A stretch of DNA of 64,000 nucleotides from an uncultured Ruminiclostridium sp. (GTDB taxonomy: Bacteria > Bacillota > Clostridia > Oscillospirales > Ruminococcaceae), in the NCBI GenBank assembly GCA_947624435.1, contig CANQKE010000003.1:1-64000 (forward strand), read 5' to 3'. Under the pieces are notes generated by a model. That model saw only the letters and a program-made list of their open reading frames with translations, had not been told where the DNA came from and ran no database searches. The stretch's first letter is position 1; each line of letters begins with the position of its first letter. Positions 42,063 to 50,653 of this stretch are shown one piece after another. A program made the position numbers and the translations under genes.

Positions 42063-42206
42063 TTTCCGTCCTCCCTTGCAGGTCCTATATATTATTATAT
42101 CCCTATTTTTTATATATGTCAATCCAAAAAATTCTGCAAAATTTGCAAAAATTCAAAAAATATACAAAATATACAGTATATTATACATTTTTACGCATAA
42201 AAATCC

Positions 42207-42234
42207 TTGACAATCTGCATGAAATGTGTATAAT
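42207..42234 (+). promoter_or_regulatory. Promoter of the arginine operon
   Basis: TTGACA (42207-42212), 16 bases, TATAAT (42229-42234), about 40 bases before argG. The AT-rich flanks (42100-42250) contain partial palindromes but no ARG box I can defend. Confidence 0.8.
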
Positions 42235-42273
42235 ATTCAATATAGCGTTAAAAACAGATAAGGAGATATCACA

Positions 42274-43506
42274 ATGGCTAAAGAGATCAAAAAGATAGTA
42301 TTGGCATATTCCGGAGGACTGGACACCTCCATTATTATCCCGTGGCTGCATGAAAATTATCCCGGCAGCGAGGTCATCTGCGTTGCGGGAAACGTAGGTC
42401 AGGATTCCGAGATAGTGGGACTGGAAGAAAGGGCGAAAAAGTCCGGCGCTTCCAAGCTGTATATCGAGGATATACAGGATGAGTTTGTAAACGACTTTAT
42501 CTTCCCGACGTTAAAGGCGGGAGCAAAATACGAGGGCTATCTGCTGGGTACTTCCTTTGCGCGTCCTCCGATAGCTAAAAGACTGGTGGAAATAGCGCGC
42601 AAGGAGAACGCGGACGCTATCTGCCACGGCTGCACCGGCAAGGGCAACGACCAGGTACGTTTTGAGCTTACCATAAAGGCGTTAGCTCCCGAAATGGAGA
42701 TAATCGCTCCCTGGAGAGTATGGGAATTCAAATCAAGAGAGCAGGAAATAGAGTACGCGCAGGCTCACGATATACCGGTAAAGCTCACCAAAGAGACCAA
42801 CTATTCAAAGGATATGAACCTCTGGCATCTTTCTCACGAGGGACTGGATCTTGAAGATCCCGCCAACGAACCGATGTATGATAAAGAGGGATTTTTGGAA
42901 CTGGGAGTATCCCCCGAGCAGGCTCCCGACAAGCCGACTTATATCACCATTTCCTTTGAAAAGGGAATACCCGTTGCGCTGAACGGCGAGAAGATGGACG
43001 GCGTAAAGCTGATAAAGACGCTCAACAAGCTGGGCGGCGAGAATGGTATAGGCTTGTTCGACGTGGTAGAAAACCGTTTAGTCGGCATGAAGTCCCGCGG
43101 CGTATACGAAACTCCCGGCGGCACGATACTTTATCATGCTCACGAGGTACTCGAAACTATCTGCCTTGACAAGGAGACCCAGCATTACAAATACGGTCTT
43201 GCGCAGAAATACGCCGACCTTGTATACAACGGACAGTGGTACACTCCGCTCAGAGAGGCTATGGACGCGTTCGTTGACAAGACTCAGGAGACCGTTACCG
43301 GCGAGGTAAAATTAAAGCTCTACAAGGGCAACATAATAAACGCGGGCGTAACCTCACCCTATACGCTGTACAGCGAGGATTTCGCTTCGTTCGGCGAGGA
43401 CGACGTTTACGACCAGTACGATTCCAAGGGCTTTATCAACCTGTTCGGCTTGCCTATTAAGGTCAAGGCGCTGCTTGATAAGGAACGTGAAAAGAACAAC
43501 AAGTAA
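42274..43506 (+). CDS. argG: Argininosuccinate synthase
   Basis: 410 residues, normal length. Joins citrulline and aspartate using ATP, the penultimate step of arginine synthesis. The N-terminal PP-loop [16 protein letters not shown] is diagnostic, as are the [13 protein letters not shown] block and the later [14 protein letters not shown]...EDP block. AAGGAGA precedes the ATG. First gene of the eight-gene arginine operon, directly behind a near-consensus promoter. Confidence 0.97.
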   Translation: MAKEIKKIVLAYSGGLDTSIIIPWLHENYPGSEVICVAGNVGQDSEIVGLEERAKKSGASKLYIEDIQDEFVNDFIFPTLKAGAKYEGYLLGTSFARPPIAKRLVEIARKENADAICHGCTGKGNDQVRFELTIKALAPEMEIIAPWRVWEFKSREQEIEYAQAHDIPVKLTKETNYSKDMNLWHLSHEGLDLEDPANEPMYDKEGFLELGVSPEQAPDKPTYITISFEKGIPVALNGEKMDGVKLIKTLNKLGGENGIGLFDVVENRLVGMKSRGVYETPGGTILYHAHEVLETICLDKETQHYKYGLAQKYADLVYNGQWYTPLREAMDAFVDKTQETVTGEVKLKLYKGNIINAGVTSPYTLYSEDFASFGEDDVYDQYDSKGFINLFGLPIKVKALLDKEREKNNK

Positions 43507-43595
43507 TTACTTATTATAAATAAACACACTGCGGGGGAAGGTGCGCGGCATTTTCCCCTGCTGAATGTTTTACGGGAAAGGAAAACCGGCGGATA

Positions 43596-44984
43596 ATGGA
43601 CAAAATGATGTGGGCGGGGCGCTTTTCTAAGGAGATAGCCTCCGATGTGAACGATTTTAATTCGTCGATAAGCTTTGATTCGCGCATGTACCGTCAGGAC
43701 ATAACGGGGTCTATTGCGCACGCGACGATGCTCGGCGAGCAGGGGATAATAGACAAAGCCGAAAGCGAGATAATAGTTAAGAACCTTAAGGAGATACTTA
43801 GCGACCTTGACAGCGGCAGGCTTTCCTTTGACCCTGAGGCCGAGGACATACACATGTTCATAGAGGCACAGCTTACTAAGCGTGCCGGCGACGCGGGCAA
43901 GCGGCTGCATACCGCCCGCAGCAGAAACGACCAGGTGGCGCTTGACTTAAAGCTGTATCTCAAGGACGAGACCGAGGATATATTTGCTAAGGTGCGGGAG
44001 CTTATCGTGACGGTCACCGATATCGCAAAGCAGCACCTTGATACCGTCATGCCGGGATATACCCACATGCAGCGCGCTCAGCCGATAACCTTTGCCCATC
44101 ATCTTATGGCGTATTCGCAGATGTTCGTGCGCGACCTGTCAAGGCTGGCGGATTGTTACCGCCGCATGGACGTTATGCCGCTGGGCTCCTGCGCGCTGGC
44201 GGGAACTACTTATCCGCTTAACAGGCGGCGCACCGCCGAGCTGCTCGGGTTTTCGGATATAACGCTGAACAGTCTTGACGGGGTGAGCGACCGCGATTAT
44301 GCTATAGAATTATGTTCGGCGCTGTCCATGCTGATGATGCACCTTTCGAGATTTTCCGAGGAGATAATACTCTGGTGCTCCTGGGAATTTAAGTTTATAG
44401 AGCTGGACGACGCATATTCCACCGGAAGCTCGATAATGCCGCAGAAGAAAAATCCCGACATAACCGAGCTTATAAGAGGAAAGACCGCGCGGGTGTACGG
44501 CGATCTTCAGACGCTGCTTACCATGATGAAAGGGCTGCCGCTTGCATATAATAAGGATATGCAGGAGGATAAGGAGGCTGTTTTTGACGCCGTGGACACC
44601 GTTAAAATGTGCATAAAGACCTTTATCCCGATGATAAAGACCATGACGGTGAATAAGGATAATATGCGCATGGCGGCGGCAAAGGGCTTTATAAACGCGA
44701 CCGACTGCGCGGATTATCTTGTGAGAAAGGGTATGCCTTTCCGCACCGCGTACAAGCTGACCGGCACGCTGGTAGCGCTTTGCATAGAAAAGAACACCAC
44801 GCTTGAGCAGCTGCCGATAGAAGAATATAAAAAGCTGTCAGAGCTGTTCGACAATGATATATACGACGCGATAAGCCTTGACCGCTGCGTCATGGAAAGA
44901 AACGTAGAGGGCGGTCCCGCTCCGGAAGCGGTAAAGGCGCAGATAGCCGAATTAGAGCAGCGAATGGCGGGTATAGCCTTATGA
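43596..44984 (+). CDS. argH: Argininosuccinate lyase
   Basis: 462 residues. Splits argininosuccinate to arginine and fumarate. The superfamily signature [12 protein letters not shown] is present with its catalytic Ser loop. The N-terminal [23 protein letters not shown] and [16 protein letters not shown] (with the catalytic His) are all normal. An 89-base gap with a small GC-rich region separates it from argG. The Shine-Dalgarno site AAAGGA is somewhat far from ATG 43596, so the Met three codons downstream is a possible alternative. The stop overlaps the GNAT start by 4 bases (ATGA), showing translational coupling. Confidence 0.96.
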   Translation: MDKMMWAGRFSKEIASDVNDFNSSISFDSRMYRQDITGSIAHATMLGEQGIIDKAESEIIVKNLKEILSDLDSGRLSFDPEAEDIHMFIEAQLTKRAGDAGKRLHTARSRNDQVALDLKLYLKDETEDIFAKVRELIVTVTDIAKQHLDTVMPGYTHMQRAQPITFAHHLMAYSQMFVRDLSRLADCYRRMDVMPLGSCALAGTTYPLNRRRTAELLGFSDITLNSLDGVSDRDYAIELCSALSMLMMHLSRFSEEIILWCSWEFKFIELDDAYSTGSSIMPQKKNPDITELIRGKTARVYGDLQTLLTMMKGLPLAYNKDMQEDKEAVFDAVDTVKMCIKTFIPMIKTMTVNKDNMRMAAAKGFINATDCADYLVRKGMPFRTAYKLTGTLVALCIEKNTTLEQLPIEEYKKLSELFDNDIYDAISLDRCVMERNVEGGPAPEAVKAQIAELEQRMAGIAL

Positions 44985-45409
44985 TAACTTACGAGTTAAG
45001 GCTGCCTAAGGATATAAATTCCTTTCGCCGCAGCGTCGGCTGGTACGAACTGTCACAGCGGCAGCTGGATTGCGCTAAGGCAAGGTCGGTATTTGCGATA
45101 ACGGCGCTGGACGGGGAAAAAGAAGTCGGCTCCGCGAGAGTGGTGGGGGACGGCGGCTATCAGTTTTTCATCTCCGACGTTATCGTTCGGCCGGAATATC
45201 AGCGTATGGGTATCGGCAGCATGATGATGAAAAAGCTGATGGAGTGCGCGCTTTCCGCCGCGGAGGACGGCGAGACCATCATGATAAATTTGATGTCGGC
45301 AAAGGATAAAGAGCCGTTTTACGAGAGTCTGGGCTTTATGCGCAGACCTAACGACGAGCGCGGCTCAGGCATGACCAGATTTCTCACTAAGGGAGAAAGC
45401 AGGGTATGA
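44981..45409 (+). CDS. GNAT acetyltransferase embedded in the arginine operon
   Basis: 142 residues. Single GNAT domain with the acetyl-CoA-binding line [19 protein letters not shown] and the typical C-terminal [14 protein letters not shown]. Start overlaps the argH stop by 4 bases. Its place between argH and argC suggests a role in the pathway, for example as a short N-acetylglutamate synthase supplying acetyl groups that ArgJ then recycles. Sequence alone does not prove this: the fold is shared with many amine acetyltransferases, and its length is short compared with known short NAGS enzymes. A general small-molecule acetyltransferase is the alternative. Confidence 0.85.
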   Translation: MITYELRLPKDINSFRRSVGWYELSQRQLDCAKARSVFAITALDGEKEVGSARVVGDGGYQFFISDVIVRPEYQRMGIGSMMMKKLMECALSAAEDGETIMINLMSAKDKEPFYESLGFMRRPNDERGSGMTRFLTKGESRV

Positions 45410-45422
45410 AAAGGGGACAGCT

Positions 45423-46358
45423 ATGGTAAAGGTTTATATAGACGGTCAGGAGGGTACTACCGGACTTAAGATAGTGGAGAGATTCAGCGGCAGAGAGGAT
45501 ATCGAGCTGTTAAGGATCGACGAGGATAAGCGTAAAGACGAATCGGAGCGGAAAAAGCTGATAAACGCTTCAGACTTCACGTTTTTATGTCTGCCGGACG
45601 ACGCGGCAAGGCAGGCGGTAGCGCTTGCGGGCGATAATGTCAGGATAATTGACGCGTCCACCGCGCACAGGACTCTGCCGGATTGGGCTTACGGCTTTCC
45701 GGAGCTGTCCGCCGCTCACCGTGAGAAGATAGCGTCTTCAAACCGCGTTGCAGTCCCCGGCTGTTATGCGAGCGGGTTCATCTCGCTGGTTTACCCGCTG
45801 GTAAGCGCGGGAGTAATGCCGACGGACTACCCTGTTACGGTACACGCGGTATCCGGCTACAGCGGAGCGGGCAAAAAGGGTATAGCGCAGTACGAGGACG
45901 AAAACCGCGGCAGCGAGTTCGATTCTCCGAGAGAATACGCGCTTACTCAGCAGCATAAGCACCTGCCGGAAATGAAAGCTGTTACCGGACTTGACAGCGA
46001 GCCGATATTCTGCCCGTACGTCTGCGATTTTTACAGCGGTATGACGGTGACGGTGCCGATATTCCCGAAACTGCTTAAAAAATTCCGCGCGGTATATGAT
46101 ATACACAAGGTGCTTGAGGAGCATTATTACGGGCAGAAGCTGGTAAAAGTAATGCCGCTAGGAGAAATGCCGTCAGGTGGTTTTCTTGCCGCGAATACGT
46201 TATCCGGCAGGAACGACATGGAAATTTTCGTATTCGGAAACGATGACAGAATGCTGTTATGTTCGCGCTTTGACAATCTCGGAAAAGGCGCGAGCGGCGC
46301 GGCGGTACAGTGTCTTAATATAATGTGCGGCATCGACGAAACGGTCGGGCTGGTATAA
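45423..46358 (+). CDS. argC: N-acetyl-gamma-glutamyl-phosphate reductase, type 2
   Basis: 311 residues. NADPH-dependent reduction of N-acetylglutamyl phosphate to the semialdehyde. N-terminal YIDGQEGTTGLKI replaces the classic GxxGYTG loop and, with the short length, marks the type 2 subfamily. The catalytic Cys is in VAVPGCYASGF. CLPDDAARQA and DASTAHR are also typical. It starts 14 bases after the GNAT gene and is followed 11 bases later by argJ. Confidence 0.95.
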   Translation: MVKVYIDGQEGTTGLKIVERFSGREDIELLRIDEDKRKDESERKKLINASDFTFLCLPDDAARQAVALAGDNVRIIDASTAHRTLPDWAYGFPELSAAHREKIASSNRVAVPGCYASGFISLVYPLVSAGVMPTDYPVTVHAVSGYSGAGKKGIAQYEDENRGSEFDSPREYALTQQHKHLPEMKAVTGLDSEPIFCPYVCDFYSGMTVTVPIFPKLLKKFRAVYDIHKVLEEHYYGQKLVKVMPLGEMPSGGFLAANTLSGRNDMEIFVFGNDDRMLLCSRFDNLGKGASGAAVQCLNIMCGIDETVGLV

Positions 46359-46368
46359 AGGAGATATT

Positions 46369-47604
46369 ATGCTGATAGAATTTGAGGATCATAAGCTGAT
46401 AGAGGGCGGAGTATGCGCGCCTATGGGCTTTCGCGCGGGAGGAGTCGCCGCAGGTATAAAGGCGGGCAGCACCAAAAGAGACCTTGCGCTTATAGTATGT
46501 GAGAAAAAGTGCGCGGCGGCGGCCGTTTATACAAAGAATAAGGTAAAGGGCGCGCCTATTGCGGTAACGAAAAAGCACCTCGAGGACGGTCTTGCTCAGG
46601 CGGTCATCGTCAACAGCGGCAACGCAAATACCTGCAATCCCGACGGCGAGGAGATAGCCGAAAAGATGTGCGAGCTTGCCGCAAAGGAGCTTAAGATAGA
46701 CGAAAACGACGTTCTGGTAGGGTCTACCGGCGTTATCGGGCAAAAGCTCTCGATACAGCCGATAGAGGAGAAGATAGGCGAGCTTGCTGCGTCGCTCAGC
46801 GAAGACGGAAGCTCTCTCGCTTGTGAAGCGATAATGACCACCGACACCCGCAAAAAGGAGATAGCGGTGCGGTTCATGATAGACGGCAAGCTGTGCAGGA
46901 TAGGCGCGATAAGCAAGGGCAGCGGCATGATAAATCCGAACATGGCGACCATGCTTTGCTTTATCACTACCGATGTAAATATCCGTCAGGAGCTGCTGCA
47001 AAAGGCACTCAGCCGCGTGACGGAGATAACCTATAACATGGTCAGCGTAGACGGCGATACCTCCACTAACGACACGGTTTGTATAATGGCGTCGGGTCTA
47101 GCGGGAAATCGTGAGATAAACGCGGAGGATAAGGATTACGAAAAATTCATCAACGCATTGTATGCGGTGATGATGAATCTTGCGCGTGAAACGGCGCGCG
47201 ACGGAGAGGGCGCTACCAAGCTGCTCGAATGCGTGGTAAAGGGCGCTCTGGACGAGGATATCGCAAGACGCGTCGCAAAATCCGTTGTAAGCAGCGATCT
47301 TGTGAAAGCGGCGATGTTCGCGGCGGACGCAAACTGCGGCAGGATATTCTGCGCGATAGGTTATACCGAGGGAGATTTTGAGATAGACAACATGGAGGTA
47401 GCCATTATGAGCGAACGCGGCAGCATGACCGTTTACAAAAACGGCGCGATCGCCGAGGTGGACGACGACAAGGCTCACGAGCTGCTGACCGCCGACGAGA
47501 TAACCGTGCTTGTCGACCTGCACGACGGGTTATATAAAGCCGTAGCGTGGGGCTGTGATCTTACTTACGATTATGTAAAGATAAACGCGGAGTACAGAAG
47601 CTGA
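46369..47604 (+). CDS. argJ: Bifunctional ornithine acetyltransferase/N-acetylglutamate synthase
   Basis: 411 residues. Moves acetyl from acetylornithine to glutamate, closing the acetyl cycle. The self-cleavage site is visible: KGSGMINPNMATMLCF, where the Thr of MATML becomes the N-terminal nucleophile of the beta chain. N-terminal PMGFRAGGVAAGIK and the C-terminal GYTEGDFEIDNMEV...YDYVKINAEYRS match the family. Whether it is bifunctional or only recycles acetyl groups cannot be read from the sequence. Because a GNAT protein is in the same operon, de novo acetylglutamate synthesis may be shared. Confidence 0.95.
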   Translation: MLIEFEDHKLIEGGVCAPMGFRAGGVAAGIKAGSTKRDLALIVCEKKCAAAAVYTKNKVKGAPIAVTKKHLEDGLAQAVIVNSGNANTCNPDGEEIAEKMCELAAKELKIDENDVLVGSTGVIGQKLSIQPIEEKIGELAASLSEDGSSLACEAIMTTDTRKKEIAVRFMIDGKLCRIGAISKGSGMINPNMATMLCFITTDVNIRQELLQKALSRVTEITYNMVSVDGDTSTNDTVCIMASGLAGNREINAEDKDYEKFINALYAVMMNLARETARDGEGATKLLECVVKGALDEDIARRVAKSVVSSDLVKAAMFAADANCGRIFCAIGYTEGDFEIDNMEVAIMSERGSMTVYKNGAIAEVDDDKAHELLTADEITVLVDLHDGLYKAVAWGCDLTYDYVKINAEYRS

Positions 47605-47616
47605 AAGGGAATACAG

Positions 47617-48474
47617 ATGGCGGAAATGATAGACAACGAGAAAAGGGCAAAGGTGCTTAGCGACGCGCTGCCTTATATACAGAAATATTCCAACAAGGTC
47701 ATAGTGATAAAATACGGCGGCAACGCCATGACCGACGAAAAGCTGAAAGACGCGGTCATGTCGGACATCGTGCTGTTATCGCTGTGCGGTATGAAGATAG
47801 TATTGGTACACGGCGGCGGGCCGGAGATAAACGATATGCTCAAAAAGACCGGCAAGGAGAGCAAATTCATAAACGGCCTGCGCTATACCGACGAGGAGAC
47901 CATCAGCATAGTGCAGATGGTACTTTGCGGCAAGGTGAATAAAGACTTAGTGGCGCTGCTGCATAACAGCGGCGGCGAGGCTATAGGTCTTTGCGGACTG
48001 GACGATCACATGATAGAAGCGGAGCAGCTTGACCCGCAGCTGGGACTTGTCGGCGAAATAACCAAGGTAAACGTAAAGGTGATAAACGACGTGCTGGAAA
48101 AGGGCTATATACCGGTGATATCCACCGTGGCGTCCGGTACCGACGGAAACGTCTACAACATAAACGCCGATACCGCCGCCGCAAGGATAGCCGCCGAGAT
48201 GAAAGCGGAGAACCTTATCCTGCTTACCGATATAAAAGGGCTTTTGGAGAACAAGGACGACGACAGCACACTTATCCGTATGGTGGGACTGTCGGAGGTG
48301 CCGTATCTTAAAAAGCAGGGGATAATTTCCGGCGGCATGATACCGAAAGTGGATTGCTGCGTGGAGGCGGTGCGCCGTGGCGTAAAGAAAGCCAACATAA
48401 TAGACGGACGCGTTCCGCACTCGATACTTATCGAGCTGCTCACCAACGAAGGACTCGGCACGCAGTTCAATTGA
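47617..48474 (+). CDS. argB: Acetylglutamate kinase
   Basis: 285 residues. Phosphorylates N-acetylglutamate. The amino-acid-kinase motifs VIKYGGNAMTD, LVHGGGPEIND and DIKGLLENKDD are present, and KVDCCVEAVRRGVKKANIIDGRVPHSILIELLT is the typical C-terminal block. The N-terminal helix (MIDNEKRAKVLSDALPYIQKY) is of the kind that allows hexamer formation and arginine feedback inhibition in other ArgB proteins, so feedback control is plausible. It lies 12 bases after argJ and 20 bases before argD. Confidence 0.96.
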   Translation: MAEMIDNEKRAKVLSDALPYIQKYSNKVIVIKYGGNAMTDEKLKDAVMSDIVLLSLCGMKIVLVHGGGPEINDMLKKTGKESKFINGLRYTDEETISIVQMVLCGKVNKDLVALLHNSGGEAIGLCGLDDHMIEAEQLDPQLGLVGEITKVNVKVINDVLEKGYIPVISTVASGTDGNVYNINADTAAARIAAEMKAENLILLTDIKGLLENKDDDSTLIRMVGLSEVPYLKKQGIISGGMIPKVDCCVEAVRRGVKKANIIDGRVPHSILIELLTNEGLGTQFN

Positions 48475-48494
48475 TAAAGAAAAAAGGAGAATAT

Positions 48495-49661
48495 ATGAGT
48501 ACAATCGAAGAATTCAACGCCCATGTAATGGGGACTTACGGCAGATACGACCTTGTTCTGGATAAAGGCGAGGGCGATTTTGCCACCGACGAGGGCGGAA
48601 AAAGATATATAGATTTCGGCAGCGGGATCGGGACAAATTCACTCGGCTATGCCGATAAGGATTGGGCGGATGCGGTATGTAAGCAAGTCCGCACCATACA
48701 GCACACCTCGAATTATTACTATACAAAGGTGCAGGCGGATTTCGCGGGAAAATTGGCAAAGCTCACCGGAATGGAAAAGATGTTTTTCTGTAATTCCGGC
48801 GCGGAGGCTAACGAATGCGCGATAAAGCTTGCGAGAAAGTACAGCTTTGACAAATACGGCAAGGGCAGACACAATATAATCACGCTGGTAAATTCTTTCC
48901 ACGGCAGAACTTTAGCCACTCTGTCTGCGACCGGTCAGGAGGTATTTCACAACTACTTTTTCCCGTTTGTTGAGGGGTTTATTTACGCGAATGCGAACGA
49001 TATCACCGATCTTAGGGAAAAGCTGGACAGCACGGTATGTGCGGTAATGATAGAATATATCCAGGGCGAGGGCGGCGTTGTGCCGCTTGAAAAGGAATAT
49101 GTAGACGAGATATACCGGCTTTGCGGCGAGATGGACGTACTGGTGATAACCGACGAGGTACAGACCGGCGTAGGGCGTACCGGAAAGTTTTTAGCCGGAC
49201 AGAATTACGGCTATACTCCCGATATAGTCACTTTAGCAAAGGGAATTGCTGGCGGCTTGCCGATGGGCGTATGTCTTGCGGGGGAAAAATGCGCCGATAC
49301 GCTTACCGCTGGAACGCACGGCTCTACCTTCGGCGGAAATCCGGTAGCCTGCGCGGGCGGACTTGAGGTGCTTAAAAAGGCGGGCGATCCGGCTTTTCTG
49401 AGAGACGTTGCCGAAAAGGGAACATATATAAAGCAAAAGCTGTTAAAGCTCGACGAGGTGGAAGCCGTCACCGGAATGGGTCTTATGATAGGTATCAAAT
49501 TAAAGACCAAAAACGCCGGAGATATAGTAAAGCGCGCGCTTGGCGAGGGGCTGCTGCTGCTCACCGCAAAGGATAAGGTGAGGCTGCTGCCGCCGCTTAA
49601 TATAACCTATGAAGAGATAGACAAGGGGATCAAAATACTCCAAAAGCTAATTACAGAATAA
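48495..49661 (+). CDS. argD: Acetylornithine aminotransferase
   Basis: 388 residues. PLP enzyme converting N-acetylglutamate semialdehyde to N-acetylornithine. The frame is open further upstream to 48354 inside argB, but AAAAAGGAG lies just before ATG 48495, so this is the start. Class III aminotransferase marks: NSGAEANECAIKLARKY, SFHGRT, ITDEVQTGVGRTGKF, the PLP lysine in VTLAKGIAGGLPMG, and THGSTFGGNPVACA. Normal length. Confidence 0.96.
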   Translation: MSTIEEFNAHVMGTYGRYDLVLDKGEGDFATDEGGKRYIDFGSGIGTNSLGYADKDWADAVCKQVRTIQHTSNYYYTKVQADFAGKLAKLTGMEKMFFCNSGAEANECAIKLARKYSFDKYGKGRHNIITLVNSFHGRTLATLSATGQEVFHNYFFPFVEGFIYANANDITDLREKLDSTVCAVMIEYIQGEGGVVPLEKEYVDEIYRLCGEMDVLVITDEVQTGVGRTGKFLAGQNYGYTPDIVTLAKGIAGGLPMGVCLAGEKCADTLTAGTHGSTFGGNPVACAGGLEVLKKAGDPAFLRDVAEKGTYIKQKLLKLDEVEAVTGMGLMIGIKLKTKNAGDIVKRALGEGLLLLTAKDKVRLLPPLNITYEEIDKGIKILQKLITE

Positions 49662-49678
49662 CAGAAAGGAATAATACA

Positions 49679-50584
49679 ATGAAGCATTTACTTAAAATGA
49701 TGGATCTTGAAACCGAAGATATTTTCGAGATACTGAATCTTGCCGACCAGCTCAAATATGAGCAGGCGCACGGCATACCGCATAATCATCTTAAAGGAAA
49801 GACGCTGGGCATGATATTTCAGAAAGCCTCTACACGTACAAGGGTATCCTTTGAAACGGGAATGTACCAGCTTGGCGGACATCCGCTGTTTTTATCCGCG
49901 TCTGAAATGCAGATAGGCCGCGGCGAGCCGGTACAGGATACGGCAAGGGTATTATCGCGGTACCTTGACGGGATAATGATACGGACATTCCAGCAGTCGG
50001 AGGTGGAAAATCTTGCCGAGTACGGCTCGATACCGGTGATAAACGGACTTACCGATCTTTCGCACCCTTGTCAGGTGCTCGCCGACCTTATGACGGTGCG
50101 CGAGTATAAAAACAACCTTGAGGGACTTAATATGTGCTATATCGGCGACGGCAACAACATGGCGAATTCTCTGACGGTGGGCTGTCTTAAAGTCGGCATG
50201 AACGTCAGCCTTGCCTGCCCGGAGGGTTATTATCCCGCGCCGACCGTACTGGAGTTTGCAAAGAAGTACCCGAATAATTTCAAACTTGTAAACGATCCTA
50301 AAGAGGCGGCCGTTGACGCCGACGTACTGTTTACCGACGTGTGGGCGTCGATGGGACAGGAGGGCGAAGCCGAGCAGCGGCGCAAAGCGTTCGTCGGGTA
50401 TCAGATAAACGACGAGATAATGAGCCTTGCAAAGCCCGACGCGATGGTTCAGCACTGCCTGCCCGCTCACCGCGAGGAGGAAATAACCACCAAGGTATTT
50501 GAACAGCACGCAAATCAGATATTCGATGAGGCGGAAAATCGCTTACACGCTCAAAAAGCGGTAATGCTTATGCTGATGAAGTGA
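49679..50584 (+). CDS. argF: Ornithine carbamoyltransferase
   Basis: 301 residues. Makes citrulline from ornithine and carbamoyl phosphate. The carbamoyl-phosphate loop is KASTRTRVSFETGM; DLSHPCQVLADLMTV and the ornithine-binding HCLPAHREEEIT with its catalytic Cys are intact. GAAAGGAAT precedes the ATG. Last gene of the operon; a terminator follows 25 bases later. Carbamoyl phosphate synthase genes are not in the window. Confidence 0.96.
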   Translation: MKHLLKMMDLETEDIFEILNLADQLKYEQAHGIPHNHLKGKTLGMIFQKASTRTRVSFETGMYQLGGHPLFLSASEMQIGRGEPVQDTARVLSRYLDGIMIRTFQQSEVENLAEYGSIPVINGLTDLSHPCQVLADLMTVREYKNNLEGLNMCYIGDGNNMANSLTVGCLKVGMNVSLACPEGYYPAPTVLEFAKKYPNNFKLVNDPKEAAVDADVLFTDVWASMGQEGEAEQRRKAFVGYQINDEIMSLAKPDAMVQHCLPAHREEEITTKVFEQHANQIFDEAENRLHAQKAVMLMLMK

Positions 50585-50607
50585 ATCTTAAAAACAACAA
50601 TAAATAA

Positions 50608-50643
50608 CAAAAAAAGTGACTCCGTAACGGAATCACTTTTTTT
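50608..50643. terminator. Bidirectional terminator after argF
   Basis: GTGA-C-TCCG / CGGA-A-TCAC with a TAA loop and one internal mismatch, flanked by seven A and seven T residues, between convergent genes. Confidence 0.85.
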
Positions 50644-50653
50644 ATATCAAGAA

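Noticed and set aside
42100..42206. ArgR box upstream of argG
   Set aside because: The region is simply AT-rich; no half-site pair matching the known ArgR consensus could be placed with confidence.
48354..48494. Extended N-terminus of ArgD
   Set aside because: The stretch overlaps argB, is Arg-rich and unlike ArgD; AAAAAGGAG before 48495 fixes the start.
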